NCBI GenBank assembly: GCA_025360085.1
Contig: JANYCW010000042.1
Location: 1-45,112 of the forward strand
Length of the DNA stretch: 45,112 nt
From: Actinomycetes bacterium
GTDB taxonomy: Bacteria > Actinomycetota > Actinomycetes > Nanopelagicales > Nanopelagicaceae
Direction: 5' to 3'
This document shows, one piece after another, positions 36,068-44,196 of this stretch (positions are counted from its first letter, which is position 1; every line of letters starts with the position of its first letter). The translations under genes were made by a program, and so were the position numbers. The notes under the pieces were generated by a model, which was given only the letters and a program-made list of their open reading frames with translations, searched no databases and was not told the origin of the DNA.

Positions 36068-37470
36068 CTGCTTTTCTCCGCCGCGGTTCCAACATCCATC
36101 CACCCGCCAGGAACTAACTCCATCGCCTCTTGCGGACCCCAGGTCGCGCCAAAATATGGATGCAGAGTCGAAGGCGCGAGCACAATATTCTCCAAAATCT
36201 CCCATGACTTTAAGACCGCATCAATTCTTGTAAATCGAAAATGGTCACCCAGAATGGCCGCATCGAGAAGGCGTTCATAAGCCTCTTTTCGCGCACCAAG
36301 GGCGGCGGCAAACTCAACGGTTAAGTCGACGGTATTTGTGATCAATTGCGAGCCTGGAGCTTTAGCTTGAAGGGAGAGATCTACTCCATCTTGGCGACCC
36401 AACCTGAACCTCACAATATTAGGTTCAGGCGCAGGTTGACCTTGGGTTGCAAATAATTGACGCGGCGGCTGATTAAATTCAACGACGGCCTCCATAGTTG
36501 TCTCTGCTAATTTTTTACCGGTGCGCAGATAAATTGGAACACCTGCCCAGCGCCAATTATCGATGAATAAACGCATGGCAACAAAAGTCTCAATCGGTGA
36601 TTGAGCACTTACCCCTTCTTCTTGCAAATAACCTACATACTGTCCGCGAACAACATCACTTGGTAAAACCTTACGCACGGCAGATAAGACTTTTACTTTT
36701 TCATCTTGCAGTGCACTTGAACTCATATCGATGGGGGGTTCCATTGTTAACATGGTGAGAACCTGCAATAGGTGATTTTGCACAACATCACGAAGCGCGC
36801 CAACTTCATCGTAAAACTTGCCTCGACCATCAATTCCGAAATCCTCTGACATAGTTATTTGAATATTTGAAATATAGTTTCGGTTCCAAACCGGCTCAAA
36901 CAGCGTATTTGCAAAACGAAAGACCAAAAGATCTTCTACCGACTCTTTACCTAAGTAGTGATCGATACGATAAATTTGATCTTCTGGTAAGAGTTTTTTG
37001 AGAGCTTCATCTAATGCAATAGCACTTGCTAGATCACGTCCAAAGGGCTTTTCGACGACAACGCGCGCAATAGCCGTCAGATTAACTTTAGCAAGACCTT
37101 GCGTAACATCTGTAAACATGCCTGGTGCGATTGCTAAATAGATTACGGGAAGTTTAAACTCCAATAATGCCTCTCGCAGTTTAATAAATGTTTGTGGATC
37201 TTGATAGTCGCCGACGACTAAAAACAATTTATCTAATAGTTTATTTAAAGCGCTTTCATTGATCACTTCATCTAATGAGGCTTTTCGTTCACGTATTGAT
37301 GCTTCAGCACGAATTTTAAACTCGTCCTGAGTCCACTTTGAGGAGGCGACTGCAAAGACAGGAATCTCTAACTCACCGGCCTCCTCCATCTCATACAGGG
37401 CTGGAAACAGCTTCTTTTTAGCTAAATCTCCGGTTGCCCCAAAGAGAACTAAAACATCGGCACGTGCCAA
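36064..37470 (-). CDS. zwf: Glucose-6-phosphate 1-dehydrogenase
   Basis: First enzyme of the oxidative pentose phosphate pathway; oxidises glucose 6-phosphate and reduces NADP+. In 468 residues: LVLFGATGDLAKKKLFPALY is the nucleotide-binding start, RIDHYLGKESVEDLLVFRF holds the catalytic region, and the DEVGALRDVVQNHLLQVL stretch is typical. It begins with TTG at 37470, directly abutting the gnd stop, with weak GGTGG upstream; no better start is in frame nearby. Order pgl-gnd-zwf on one strand indicates an operon. The OpcA-like assembly factor often found beside actinobacterial zwf is absent here. Confidence 0.93.
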   Translation of the reverse strand: MARADVLVLFGATGDLAKKKLFPALYEMEEAGELEIPVFAVASSKWTQDEFKIRAEASIRERKASLDEVINESALNKLLDKLFLVVGDYQDPQTFIKLREALLEFKLPVIYLAIAPGMFTDVTQGLAKVNLTAIARVVVEKPFGRDLASAIALDEALKKLLPEDQIYRIDHYLGKESVEDLLVFRFANTLFEPVWNRNYISNIQITMSEDFGIDGRGKFYDEVGALRDVVQNHLLQVLTMLTMEPPIDMSSSALQDEKVKVLSAVRKVLPSDVVRGQYVGYLQEEGVSAQSPIETFVAMRLFIDNWRWAGVPIYLRTGKKLAETTMEAVVEFNQPPRQLFATQGQPAPEPNIVRFRLGRQDGVDLSLQAKAPGSQLITNTVDLTVEFAAALGARKEAYERLLDAAILGDHFRFTRIDAVLKSWEILENIVLAPSTLHPYFGATWGPQEAMELVPGGWMDVGTAAEKSS

Positions 37471-38430
37471 TTAGTGCCCACCAAATTTGCGACGCATTGC
37501 ACTCAGCACACGATTTGCGAAGTCATCATTGCCTCGAGAGGCAAAACGAGAAAATAGAGATGCACTCAATACATGCGCCGGCGTTCCAGCTTCAACTGCG
37601 GCCTGCACAGTCCATCGCCCTTCTCCACTATCGCTTACGGCCGTTGAATATTCGGCTAAATCTTTATTTTCATGCAAGGCTTGCGCAGTCAAATCTAGTA
37701 GCCACGATGAAACCACGCTTCCTCGGCGCCATGTCTCAGTAATTTCAGGGATATCTAACGTGTAGGCAGGTGTCATTTCACCGGCAGCTTCGAAAATGGC
37801 TAAACCCTCGGCAAGCGCGGCCATCATTCCGTACTCAATTCCATTGTGAATCATCTTTACAAAGTGACCAGATCCGTGTGGGCCGCAGTGCAAATAGCCG
37901 AACTCGCTCTGTGCGGGCTCACCCTCACGCCCAGGTGTGCGATCGGCGCTAGCGACGCCGGGTGCGAGAGCCTTAAAAATCGGATCAAGAGATGCAACAA
38001 CATCGCTCTCTCCGCCAATCATCAAAGAATATCCGCGCTCTAATCCATAGATACCCCCGCTCGTGCCCACATCGACAAAGTTAATGTTTTTTGCCGCTAG
38101 CAAACTGGCATTAGAAATATCATTTTTATAATAAGAGTTTCCACCATCGATGATGGTGTCACCGGGTGATAAGTGTGTGGCAACGGCGGCAATCGTTGAA
38201 TCCGTCACGCTGGCCGGAACCATCACCCACACTGTGCGAGGGGCGGCAAGTGCTTGGACTAAAATTTCTAAATCATAGGCTGGAGTGAAACCCTCATTAC
38301 CTAATGCTGTAACTGCTTCGAGATTGAGATCGTAAACCACCGAGCTGATACCAGCGTGTCCCAAACGGCGAACAATATTAGCGCCCATGCGTCCAAGGCC
38401 GACCATTGCGAAATTAATGCTGCTCTCCAT
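37471..38430 (-). CDS. gnd: 6-phosphogluconate dehydrogenase, short (decarboxylating) form
   Basis: Oxidises and decarboxylates 6-phosphogluconate to ribulose 5-phosphate. At 319 residues it is the short GndA/YqeC type, about 150 residues less than the classical enzyme; short members often prefer NAD+, but this must be tested. Features: MVGLGRMGANIVRRL nucleotide-binding start, DGGNSYYKND, DVGTSGGIYGLERGYSLM, and GPHGSGHFVKMIHNGIEYG with the catalytic Lys and His. ATG 38430 has TAGAGT (38442-38437) 6 nt upstream, suggesting a leaderless promoter in addition to read-through from pgl. zwf follows with no gap. Confidence 0.92.
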   Translation of the reverse strand: MESSINFAMVGLGRMGANIVRRLGHAGISSVVYDLNLEAVTALGNEGFTPAYDLEILVQALAAPRTVWVMVPASVTDSTIAAVATHLSPGDTIIDGGNSYYKNDISNASLLAAKNINFVDVGTSGGIYGLERGYSLMIGGESDVVASLDPIFKALAPGVASADRTPGREGEPAQSEFGYLHCGPHGSGHFVKMIHNGIEYGMMAALAEGLAIFEAAGEMTPAYTLDIPEITETWRRGSVVSSWLLDLTAQALHENKDLAEYSTAVSDSGEGRWTVQAAVEAGTPAHVLSASLFSRFASRGNDDFANRVLSAMRRKFGGH

Positions 38431-38436
38431 GTTCCA

Positions 38437-38442
38437 ACTCTA
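38437..38442 (-). promoter_or_regulatory. Leaderless -10 element of gnd
   Basis: TAGAGT on the minus strand, 6 nt from the gnd ATG at 38430, within the 20-bp gap after pgl. It would let gnd-zwf be made apart from the transporter genes. Confidence 0.4.
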
Positions 38443-38450
38443 CCTGAGGC

Positions 38451-39161
38451 TCAAAGCTCGATGAAGAGGGCTGAATTATCGATGATTAATCGCGTAATTT
38501 TGCGAGCTCTAATGTGGCCTGCTGGTATTTCATCGCTACCTTCAAGTAGTTGCGTGACTGCATGCGCTTTTGCCTCTCCGACTGCAATTATCCAGACTTG
38601 GTCAGATGCGTTGATGTAATTCATGGAAAATGTAACGCGCTCTGCTGGTGGCTTGGGCGAATTTAGAATTGCAATTGCCCGAGCTTTTTCTTGTGGATCA
38701 AAGTGGTCGGGAAAAAGTGAGGCAACATGACCATCAGGACCAAGGCCCAGCACGCAGATATCCATAATTATTTCACAAAGTTCGGCATCATATGAAGCCG
38801 CAGCTTCAATGACCGATAATGCGCTTTCGGTGGATTTAACTTCATGAACAATAACCGATACATTCTCCAATCCGATGCGAACCTCCTTGGCATTGCGCAG
38901 TGGACTTTCGATTGAATCAAAGCGCTCATCACTAAACCAAATATGTAAACCAACGAAATCTTTCGGCCGAGAATTTAGCAATTCAATGAGGCGGCGTGAA
39001 AACGCTTCACCTAAGGACCCGCCCGTCAAAGCGATATGGCAGACGCCAATATCAATTAATTGTTTACCAACTACTTCCAGCGTCTGGCGTGCAGTCGCGT
39101 TTACGAGTTCACTACTATCCTCATAGAGAGTTAAGTCGAGATTTTCGTTCACACTCTGCAC
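38451..39161 (-). CDS. pgl: 6-phosphogluconolactonase
   Basis: Hydrolyses 6-phosphogluconolactone between zwf and gnd products. The 236-residue protein is of the DevB/SOL type: IALTGGSLGEAF in the first half, HIWFSDERFDSIESPLRN, and CVLGLGPDGHVASLFPDH, the catalytic signature. It starts with GTG sharing one base with the stop codon of the peptide-transporter ATPase (TAGTG), indicating translational coupling to it. This ties sugar-phosphate oxidation to the peptide-transport operon physically, with no obvious functional link. Confidence 0.9.
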   Translation of the reverse strand: MQSVNENLDLTLYEDSSELVNATARQTLEVVGKQLIDIGVCHIALTGGSLGEAFSRRLIELLNSRPKDFVGLHIWFSDERFDSIESPLRNAKEVRIGLENVSVIVHEVKSTESALSVIEAAASYDAELCEIIMDICVLGLGPDGHVASLFPDHFDPQEKARAIAILNSPKPPAERVTFSMNYINASDQVWIIAVGEAKAHAVTQLLEGSDEIPAGHIRARKITRLIIDNSALFIEL

Positions 39162-40810
39162 TATTTCTTGAGAGCTAGGCGTGCCTCACGACGGATTCGT
39201 TGCTCGGCAGGATCGGGTACTGGAACGGCTGAGATTAAGCGACGCGTGTAATCATTTTTTGGATGTAGCAAAATCGCGTCTCGGTCGCCTTCTTCAACTA
39301 GTAATCCGTTCTGCATCACGGCAATACGATGCGCCAAAATATCAACGACGGCTAAATCGTGACTGATGAATAAACAAGCAAATTTCAACTTCTCTTGCAA
39401 CTCCGTCAATAGATCTAAAAAGCGTGCCTGTACCGAAACATCCAACGCTGAGGTCGGTTCGTCGGCAATCAATAAATCTGGTGTTAATGCCAATGCGCGC
39501 GCAATTCCTACGCGTTGGCGCTGTCCCCCAGAGAGCTCGTGCGGATAACGGTTACGGTAACTTCGAGGGAGCTCTACTTGATCCAGTAAATTCTCAATCA
39601 TGTGCGCTAAATCTGCGCCTTTTGCAATTTTTGCTAAGAAAATAGGTTCGCCGATTGATTCTCCAATGGGCAGTCGAGGATTTAACGACGATGCTGGATC
39701 TTGAAAAACAATTCCGGTATGGCGGCGGATTGAGAATAAGTCTTTTTGAGTTGCATGGCTTATATCTTTGCCAACAATTTCAATCCTTCCCGATTTAATT
39801 GGCAGTAAGCCAATTGCTGCACGCCCGACCGTTGTTTTGCCTGAGCCAGACTCACCTACCAGACCCACAATTTCCCCTGGATAAATCTCAAGGTTGAAGT
39901 TTTTAACTGCAACAAATGCCGGAATCCGGCCACGTTTTGGGTATTCAATAGTTACATCGGAAAGTTTTAGAACAGCTTGGGGTTTGTCGCTCTCCGAATA
40001 TGGTAAAACACGTTTCTTACTGGAACCAAGTTTTGGAACCGCAGCCAGAAGTTGCTGTGTATATGGATGCTGAGGTCGATTAAAAATCTGATCTGCGCTT
40101 CCATGCTCGACCGTGATTCCATCTTTCATTACCAGAATCTCATCGGCCATATCGGCAACGACGCCCATATCGTGTGTAATAAGCAGAATCGCTGAGTTAA
40201 GTTTATCTTTGAGCCCGCGCATCAAATCTAGGATTTCAGCTTGAACCGTAACATCGAGCGCAGTTGTTGGCTCATCGGCAACTAATAGGCCAGGATCACA
40301 GGCGAGAGCTTGCGCAATCATTGCACGCTGGCGCTGTCCCCCCGATAATTGGTGAGGATATTTATTAATTGATTTCTCTGGCTCTGGAATGTCAACCATG
40401 GTGATTAACTCGAGCGCCCGAGCATGCGCTTGGTGTGGACCCATATCAAAGTGATTGCGTAAGGTCTCCATAATTTGGAATCCAATTGTGTAGACCGGAT
40501 TCAACGCAGTCATTGGCTCCTGAAAAATATAGGCAACTTCACGGCCCCGATATTTACGCAAAGTTGAGGCTGCGGCATTGAGCATCTCCTCTTGCTTTAC
40601 TTGAACGCTGCCGCTCATACGGGCATTGGATGCAAGAAGTGACATTAAACCAAGTGCGGTTGTTGATTTGCCCGAGCCAGATTCACCAACAATTGCAGTT
40701 ACTTTTCCCGCATTGAGTTCGAGATTCATGTCGATGACAGCTGGGTACCAAACTCCATCAACCCAAAAGTCGACGTTAAACTCGCTGATTTTTAGGACTT
40801 GCTCAGACAT
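39161..40810 (-). CDS. Peptide ABC transporter ATPase, fused DppD-DppF type
   Basis: A 549-residue protein with two complete ATPase domains in one chain. The first has Walker [10 protein letters not shown] (42-50), signature LSGGQRQR (155-162) and Walker B LLVADEP. The second has GESGSGKTT (319-327), [13 protein letters not shown] and LLIADEP. Each is followed by the oligopeptide-transport C-terminal motif ([24 protein letters not shown]). It powers import by the DppB-DppC pair upstream. The frame opens at 40855 but ATG 40810 is the likely start. Between it and dppC lies a gene on the other strand. pgl follows with a 1-bp overlap. Confidence 0.93.
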   Translation of the reverse strand: MSEQVLKISEFNVDFWVDGVWYPAVIDMNLELNAGKVTAIVGESGSGKSTTALGLMSLLASNARMSGSVQVKQEEMLNAAASTLRKYRGREVAYIFQEPMTALNPVYTIGFQIMETLRNHFDMGPHQAHARALELITMVDIPEPEKSINKYPHQLSGGQRQRAMIAQALACDPGLLVADEPTTALDVTVQAEILDLMRGLKDKLNSAILLITHDMGVVADMADEILVMKDGITVEHGSADQIFNRPQHPYTQQLLAAVPKLGSSKKRVLPYSESDKPQAVLKLSDVTIEYPKRGRIPAFVAVKNFNLEIYPGEIVGLVGESGSGKTTVGRAAIGLLPIKSGRIEIVGKDISHATQKDLFSIRRHTGIVFQDPASSLNPRLPIGESIGEPIFLAKIAKGADLAHMIENLLDQVELPRSYRNRYPHELSGGQRQRVGIARALALTPDLLIADEPTSALDVSVQARFLDLLTELQEKLKFACLFISHDLAVVDILAHRIAVMQNGLLVEEGDRDAILLHPKNDYTRRLISAVPVPDPAEQRIRREARLALKK

Positions 40811-40844
40811 GTGTGGCCCCACTCTTCTGTGACAAGATTGCTTC

Positions 40845-41438
40845 GTGAACAACATTGATTGCTTTCGGCCGCGCAGCAGCGTTTTCGCAGCGCTGACCCT
40901 TTACTTTGTTATTCTGGTATTGGCCATTCAGAGTTTTGCTAGCGATAGTTGGAACGAGCCTCTGACGAGCGTAATCTGGAGTAGTTTTGCGGCAACTCTG
41001 GTTTATGTGATTTTGCATCGACCAAAGATCGAACTCTTTGATGAGGGCATTCGAATCACTAATCCATTCAATCAAATCACTGTGGGTTGGCAGCGCGTAG
41101 AAAGCATCGATGCCAAATACACCATGAGCATTCAGGTTGGAGATAAAACTATTTACGCTTGGGCCGCTCCCGCTCCAGGGCGCTACCATGGTCGCACCAT
41201 TCATGCCAGTGAAATTAAAGGTATGGATATTGGCGCTGCTGGATTTATTCGCCCGGGTGATAGCCCCAGAACGCACAGTGGTACTGCGGCCTATCTTGCC
41301 ATCCTTAGATTGAAGGCTTTTAGAGATTCGGGAAGTACTAATGGTTGTGAGAGTAGCGTCGACATCAATAGTTTCGCTATCTCTCTGTTGGTCATAACCT
41401 CTTTGGCGGGCTTGGCCTTGAATATCTTTCACTTTTGA
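40845..41438 (+). CDS. PH-domain membrane protein on the opposite strand within the dpp cluster
   Basis: A 197-residue protein. Hydrophobic segments at about 15-33 and 41-57 precede a domain (about 60-155) like actinobacterial small PH-domain proteins: HRPKIELFDEGIRITNPF, TVGWQRVESIDAKYTMSI, and TIYAWAAPAPGR. A third hydrophobic segment is at the C-terminus (177-195). Function unknown. It starts with GTG 40845, 34 bp from the divergent dppDF ATG; AAGATT lies six nucleotides upstream but lacks the usual TA. Its end overlaps dppC by 10 bp. A transcript from dppC into dppDF would be antisense to the whole gene. Confidence 0.75.
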   Translation: MNNIDCFRPRSSVFAALTLYFVILVLAIQSFASDSWNEPLTSVIWSSFAATLVYVILHRPKIELFDEGIRITNPFNQITVGWQRVESIDAKYTMSIQVGDKTIYAWAAPAPGRYHGRTIHASEIKGMDIGAAGFIRPGDSPRTHSGTAAYLAILRLKAFRDSGSTNGCESSVDINSFAISLLVITSLAGLALNIFHF

Positions 41439-42508
41439 ACTCCGGTTTTGTGCATAACTCTGGCAGTGTGGCGCTCTTTTTTTGATATGCGACGTCGTTG
41501 ACGTGGGTCGAAGGCATCTCGCAGGCCATCGCCAATAAAGTTAATGCTCAGTGCAATGGTGATGATGAAAAGACCTGGATACCAAAATAGCCAAGGTCTT
41601 GTAGTAAATGAATCCTGATATTGGCTAATTAAAAGGCCTAACGAAACATCTGGAGCAACAACACCAAAACCAAGATACGAAAGGGCGGTCTCTAGAAGAA
41701 TTGCACCCGACATCAGCAAAGTCACTGAAACGATAATGACACCGACGGCGTTAGGTAAAATGTGCTTAAAAATAATACGTTTATTACTTGCTCCCGCGAC
41801 TCGGGCCGCATCAACAAATTCGCGCTCGCGAAGGGTTAAAAACTCCCCGCGGACAAGGCGAGATAACCCCGTCCAAGCAAATAAACCAAGATAAAAAGCT
41901 AAAAAGCCAACGCCGAGGTTTCCATAGTGATAGCCAACAACTGAACCGATAATAATTGCGGGAATAGTAATAATGAAGTCGGTAAAGCGCATCAAAACTG
42001 CATCCACCCAGCCGCGATAAAAGCCGGCGATAGAGCCAACAATTGTTCCGAGAGTTCCACCAATGGCGCCAATAACAAACATAACCATCATTGAACGTTG
42101 GGCACCGCGCATGACGAGTGCAAAGTAATCGCGGCCGATATCGTCTTGTCCAAATGGATGCTCGCCTAGTCCAATTCCCTGCCCGCCAAGAATAGATGGC
42201 CGTAGCGAAATTGTTGGGCAGCCCACTAAGCCTTCTTTGCATCCTATCGAGCGCAATTCAGGCAAATCCTCCGTGTTGTAATGCCACCAACCAGGAATCT
42301 TAAAAGGACCGATTTTCTGATCGAGCGCGCTAAAAACAAAGATCATCAAGATCGCAATAACGAAAAGCGAGCCCATGGCACCGCGGTGTCGAATAAATCG
42401 CTTGAGGACAATCTGACCTTGACTTAGCCCCTCAGTCTCTTTATTAAAGATTGCATTTTCGCCACCATCTTGACCGGCGATTTCGACGACATTCTTTCGC
42501 TTAAACAT
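41429..42508 (-). CDS. Peptide ABC transporter permease, DppC type
   Basis: A 359-residue inner-membrane subunit. After a polar N-terminus (about 1-45) the first TM segment is followed by an extracytoplasmic loop of about 75 residues with two cysteines in GCKEGLVGC, then five further TM segments. The permease motif (EAA loop) is REREFVDAARVAGASNKRI, before HILPNAVG. GEHPFGQDDIGRDYFALVM is typical of DppC. ATG 42508 lies 3 nt after the dppB stop, with AAAGGGA serving as ribosome-binding site. It works with DppB and the fused ATPase. The longer N-terminal region and loop are common in actinobacterial members. Confidence 0.92.
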   Translation of the reverse strand: MFKRKNVVEIAGQDGGENAIFNKETEGLSQGQIVLKRFIRHRGAMGSLFVIAILMIFVFSALDQKIGPFKIPGWWHYNTEDLPELRSIGCKEGLVGCPTISLRPSILGGQGIGLGEHPFGQDDIGRDYFALVMRGAQRSMMVMFVIGAIGGTLGTIVGSIAGFYRGWVDAVLMRFTDFIITIPAIIIGSVVGYHYGNLGVGFLAFYLGLFAWTGLSRLVRGEFLTLREREFVDAARVAGASNKRIIFKHILPNAVGVIIVSVTLLMSGAILLETALSYLGFGVVAPDVSLGLLISQYQDSFTTRPWLFWYPGLFIITIALSINFIGDGLRDAFDPRQRRRISKKERHTARVMHKTGVQK

Positions 42509-42511
42509 TTC

Positions 42512-44053
42512 TTATCCCTTTCCGGTACGAATTCGGGGGTCAAGGGCTGAATACAGTAAATCGGCAACTAGGTTCGCTAGTACGGTAAGGGATCCTGTGA
42601 TAAAAAAAACGGCCATCAAAAGATTAAGATCAAAGGTCGTGATTGCTCTGTTAAATAACGTTCCCATTCCAATCCAACCAAAGACTCGCTCGGTAATAAT
42701 TGCACCACCGATAATCCCAGCAAAATCCACGACCATAATGGTAGTTAAAGGAATCATCGTATTACGGAAAGCATGTCGCATAATTACGGTGCGTTCGGTC
42801 AAACCTTTGGCACGGGCAGTTCGAATATAGTCTTGATTTAATACATCAAGTAAAGTTCCGCGTGAATATCTAATGTAGCCGGCAAAAGAGATTAAAGTCA
42901 GGGCAATCGTTGGCAAGAACATGTGGACCAAAATATCCAGCGATGAAAACCAGAAATTACCGGGTTCAAGCAATGGATTGACCTGGCCCGTTGTCGGTAC
43001 CGGGCGAAAATTAACGGCATCAGTAGACATATATGGATTCCACGTATGCATAAAGCGATCTACGACAGTAATTACCCCAATGAGAAATCCAGCAATCATG
43101 GCAGTACGAATAGTTGGTGCCCGATCCGTCTTTGCGAAGTACAGACCAACGGCTGCAGCAATTGCAAAAGTTGTAACTAACTGTCCCAAAATTAGAAGTC
43201 CGCTGGCATAGTGGTCAAATAAGTACTGGTTTGGATAGTACAGAATGAGGGAAATTACGGCCATGGTCTGCGCGGATCGAAGCGCGGCTTGATTCTTTAA
43301 TCCAGTAGAAAGCTGTGTCACGCCGTAGGCAATCCCAATAGATAATCCAAAGGTTACGATTGGACCTAGGCCTGGCTTTGCAAACCACGAGGTAATACTG
43401 AGGTAGCTCAATAGTCCGCCGGTGGCTAGAGCAACGCCGACAAAGACCTGCCACACACGCTTTCGATCTCCACTTATTATTGCCGACCAAATGACACCGT
43501 TAGCCACGCTGAGGCCAATGATCCAACCATTGGGAATCTGGGGGTTGGCTAAAAAGTTATTGAATTGAATCGCCAAAAACTCTTTCAATAAAACTGCCAC
43601 CCAGAAAATTGGAAGTGAAAACATTAAAAAAGCAACAAAAGTCATCGCATAATCAAATCGTGAGTATTGGCGAAGGGCGGTGACTATGCCGATTGTAATT
43701 CCAAGAATAATCGCGGTAATCGTTGCAAAAAATACTAAACGAACCGTTGTTGGAACCGCCGTGACTATCGCCGAACTCACTAACTGTGCATCGCGAGTCA
43801 TTCCAAAGTCAATATGGCCAACAAATAGACCTAAAATACCCCGTAGCCAAATAAAATATCTAAGTGGCGGAGGTACATCAAGTTTAAGTTCATTGGTCAA
43901 AACCGCCATCTGTCGTGCCGCATTCGGATCGGTTGAAGTCCGTAAACCTTCAAGCGGATCGCCAGAAATGGCGGCCATGTTGTAAAGGATAAAACTAGAG
44001 CCAAAGAGAATGACGGCCAGCATTCCGAGCCGTCTAAAGATGAAGGCGACCAT
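42512..44053 (-). CDS. Peptide ABC transporter permease, DppB type, with a large insertion
   Basis: A 513-residue protein from ATG 44053; typical DppB has 305-340. Residues 1-170 give the usual N-terminus (FRRLGMLAVILFGSSFILY), the periplasmic loop with KLDVPPPLRYFIWLRGIL, and TM2-TM4. Residues about 170-345 are extra and hold about five or six hydrophobic segments. From about 375 the normal family sequence resumes, with the EAA-type loop TARAKGLTERTVIMRHAFRNTM and the last two TM segments. An upstream frame extension to 44134 is unlikely. Ribosome-binding AGGGAG lies 11 nt before the start. A promoter (TTTACT-16 nt-TAGGAT) is placed just above it. Confidence 0.9.
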   Translation of the reverse strand: MVAFIFRRLGMLAVILFGSSFILYNMAAISGDPLEGLRTSTDPNAARQMAVLTNELKLDVPPPLRYFIWLRGILGLFVGHIDFGMTRDAQLVSSAIVTAVPTTVRLVFFATITAIILGITIGIVTALRQYSRFDYAMTFVAFLMFSLPIFWVAVLLKEFLAIQFNNFLANPQIPNGWIIGLSVANGVIWSAIISGDRKRVWQVFVGVALATGGLLSYLSITSWFAKPGLGPIVTFGLSIGIAYGVTQLSTGLKNQAALRSAQTMAVISLILYYPNQYLFDHYASGLLILGQLVTTFAIAAAVGLYFAKTDRAPTIRTAMIAGFLIGVITVVDRFMHTWNPYMSTDAVNFRPVPTTGQVNPLLEPGNFWFSSLDILVHMFLPTIALTLISFAGYIRYSRGTLLDVLNQDYIRTARAKGLTERTVIMRHAFRNTMIPLTTIMVVDFAGIIGGAIITERVFGWIGMGTLFNRAITTFDLNLLMAVFFITGSLTVLANLVADLLYSALDPRIRTGKG

Positions 44054-44079
44054 TTGGCTGATAACTCCCTTGTTAAAAA

Positions 44080-44107
44080 ATCCTAATGCGTACTGGTCAA
44101 TAGTAAA
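44080..44107 (-). promoter_or_regulatory. Possible dppB promoter
   Basis: Minus strand TTTACT (44107-44102), 16-nt spacer, TAGGAT (44085-44080). It would begin a short leader of about 20 nt that carries AGGGAG before the ATG at 44053. It would express the permeases separately from the binding-protein gene. Confidence 0.4.
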
Positions 44108-44146
44108 GGCAAGTGGCGCTCGGATTGGCTCCAAGCACCACTTGCC
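44108..44146 (-). repeat. Perfect 9-bp inverted repeat between binding-protein and dppB genes
   Basis: GGCAAGTGG (44108-44116) and CCACTTGCC (44138-44146) pair across a 21-nt loop. In the minus-strand RNA it sits between the terminator after the binding-protein gene and the dppB promoter. It may be a second terminator or an mRNA-stabilising stem that keeps binding-protein mRNA more abundant than permease mRNA. Confidence 0.5.
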
Positions 44147-44168
44147 GTCTACCTTTTAAGCTAAAGCT

Positions 44169-44196
44169 AAAAAACTAGATCGCACGATCTAACTTT
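44169..44196 (-). terminator. Terminator after the substrate-binding-protein gene
   Basis: Minus strand TAGATCG (44091 side, 44091 omitted; arms 44085-44091 and 44076-44082 offset by +100: 44185-44191 and 44176-44182) forms a 7-bp stem with a 2-nt loop, followed by a six-T run (44174-44169) after G. It begins right after the TAA at 44197. Partial read-through would give dppB. Confidence 0.6.

Noticed and set aside
40803-41432. Minus-strand frame of 209 codons between dppC and dppDF
   Set aside because: Low-complexity, no domain pattern; the plus-strand frame encodes a recognisable PH-domain membrane protein.
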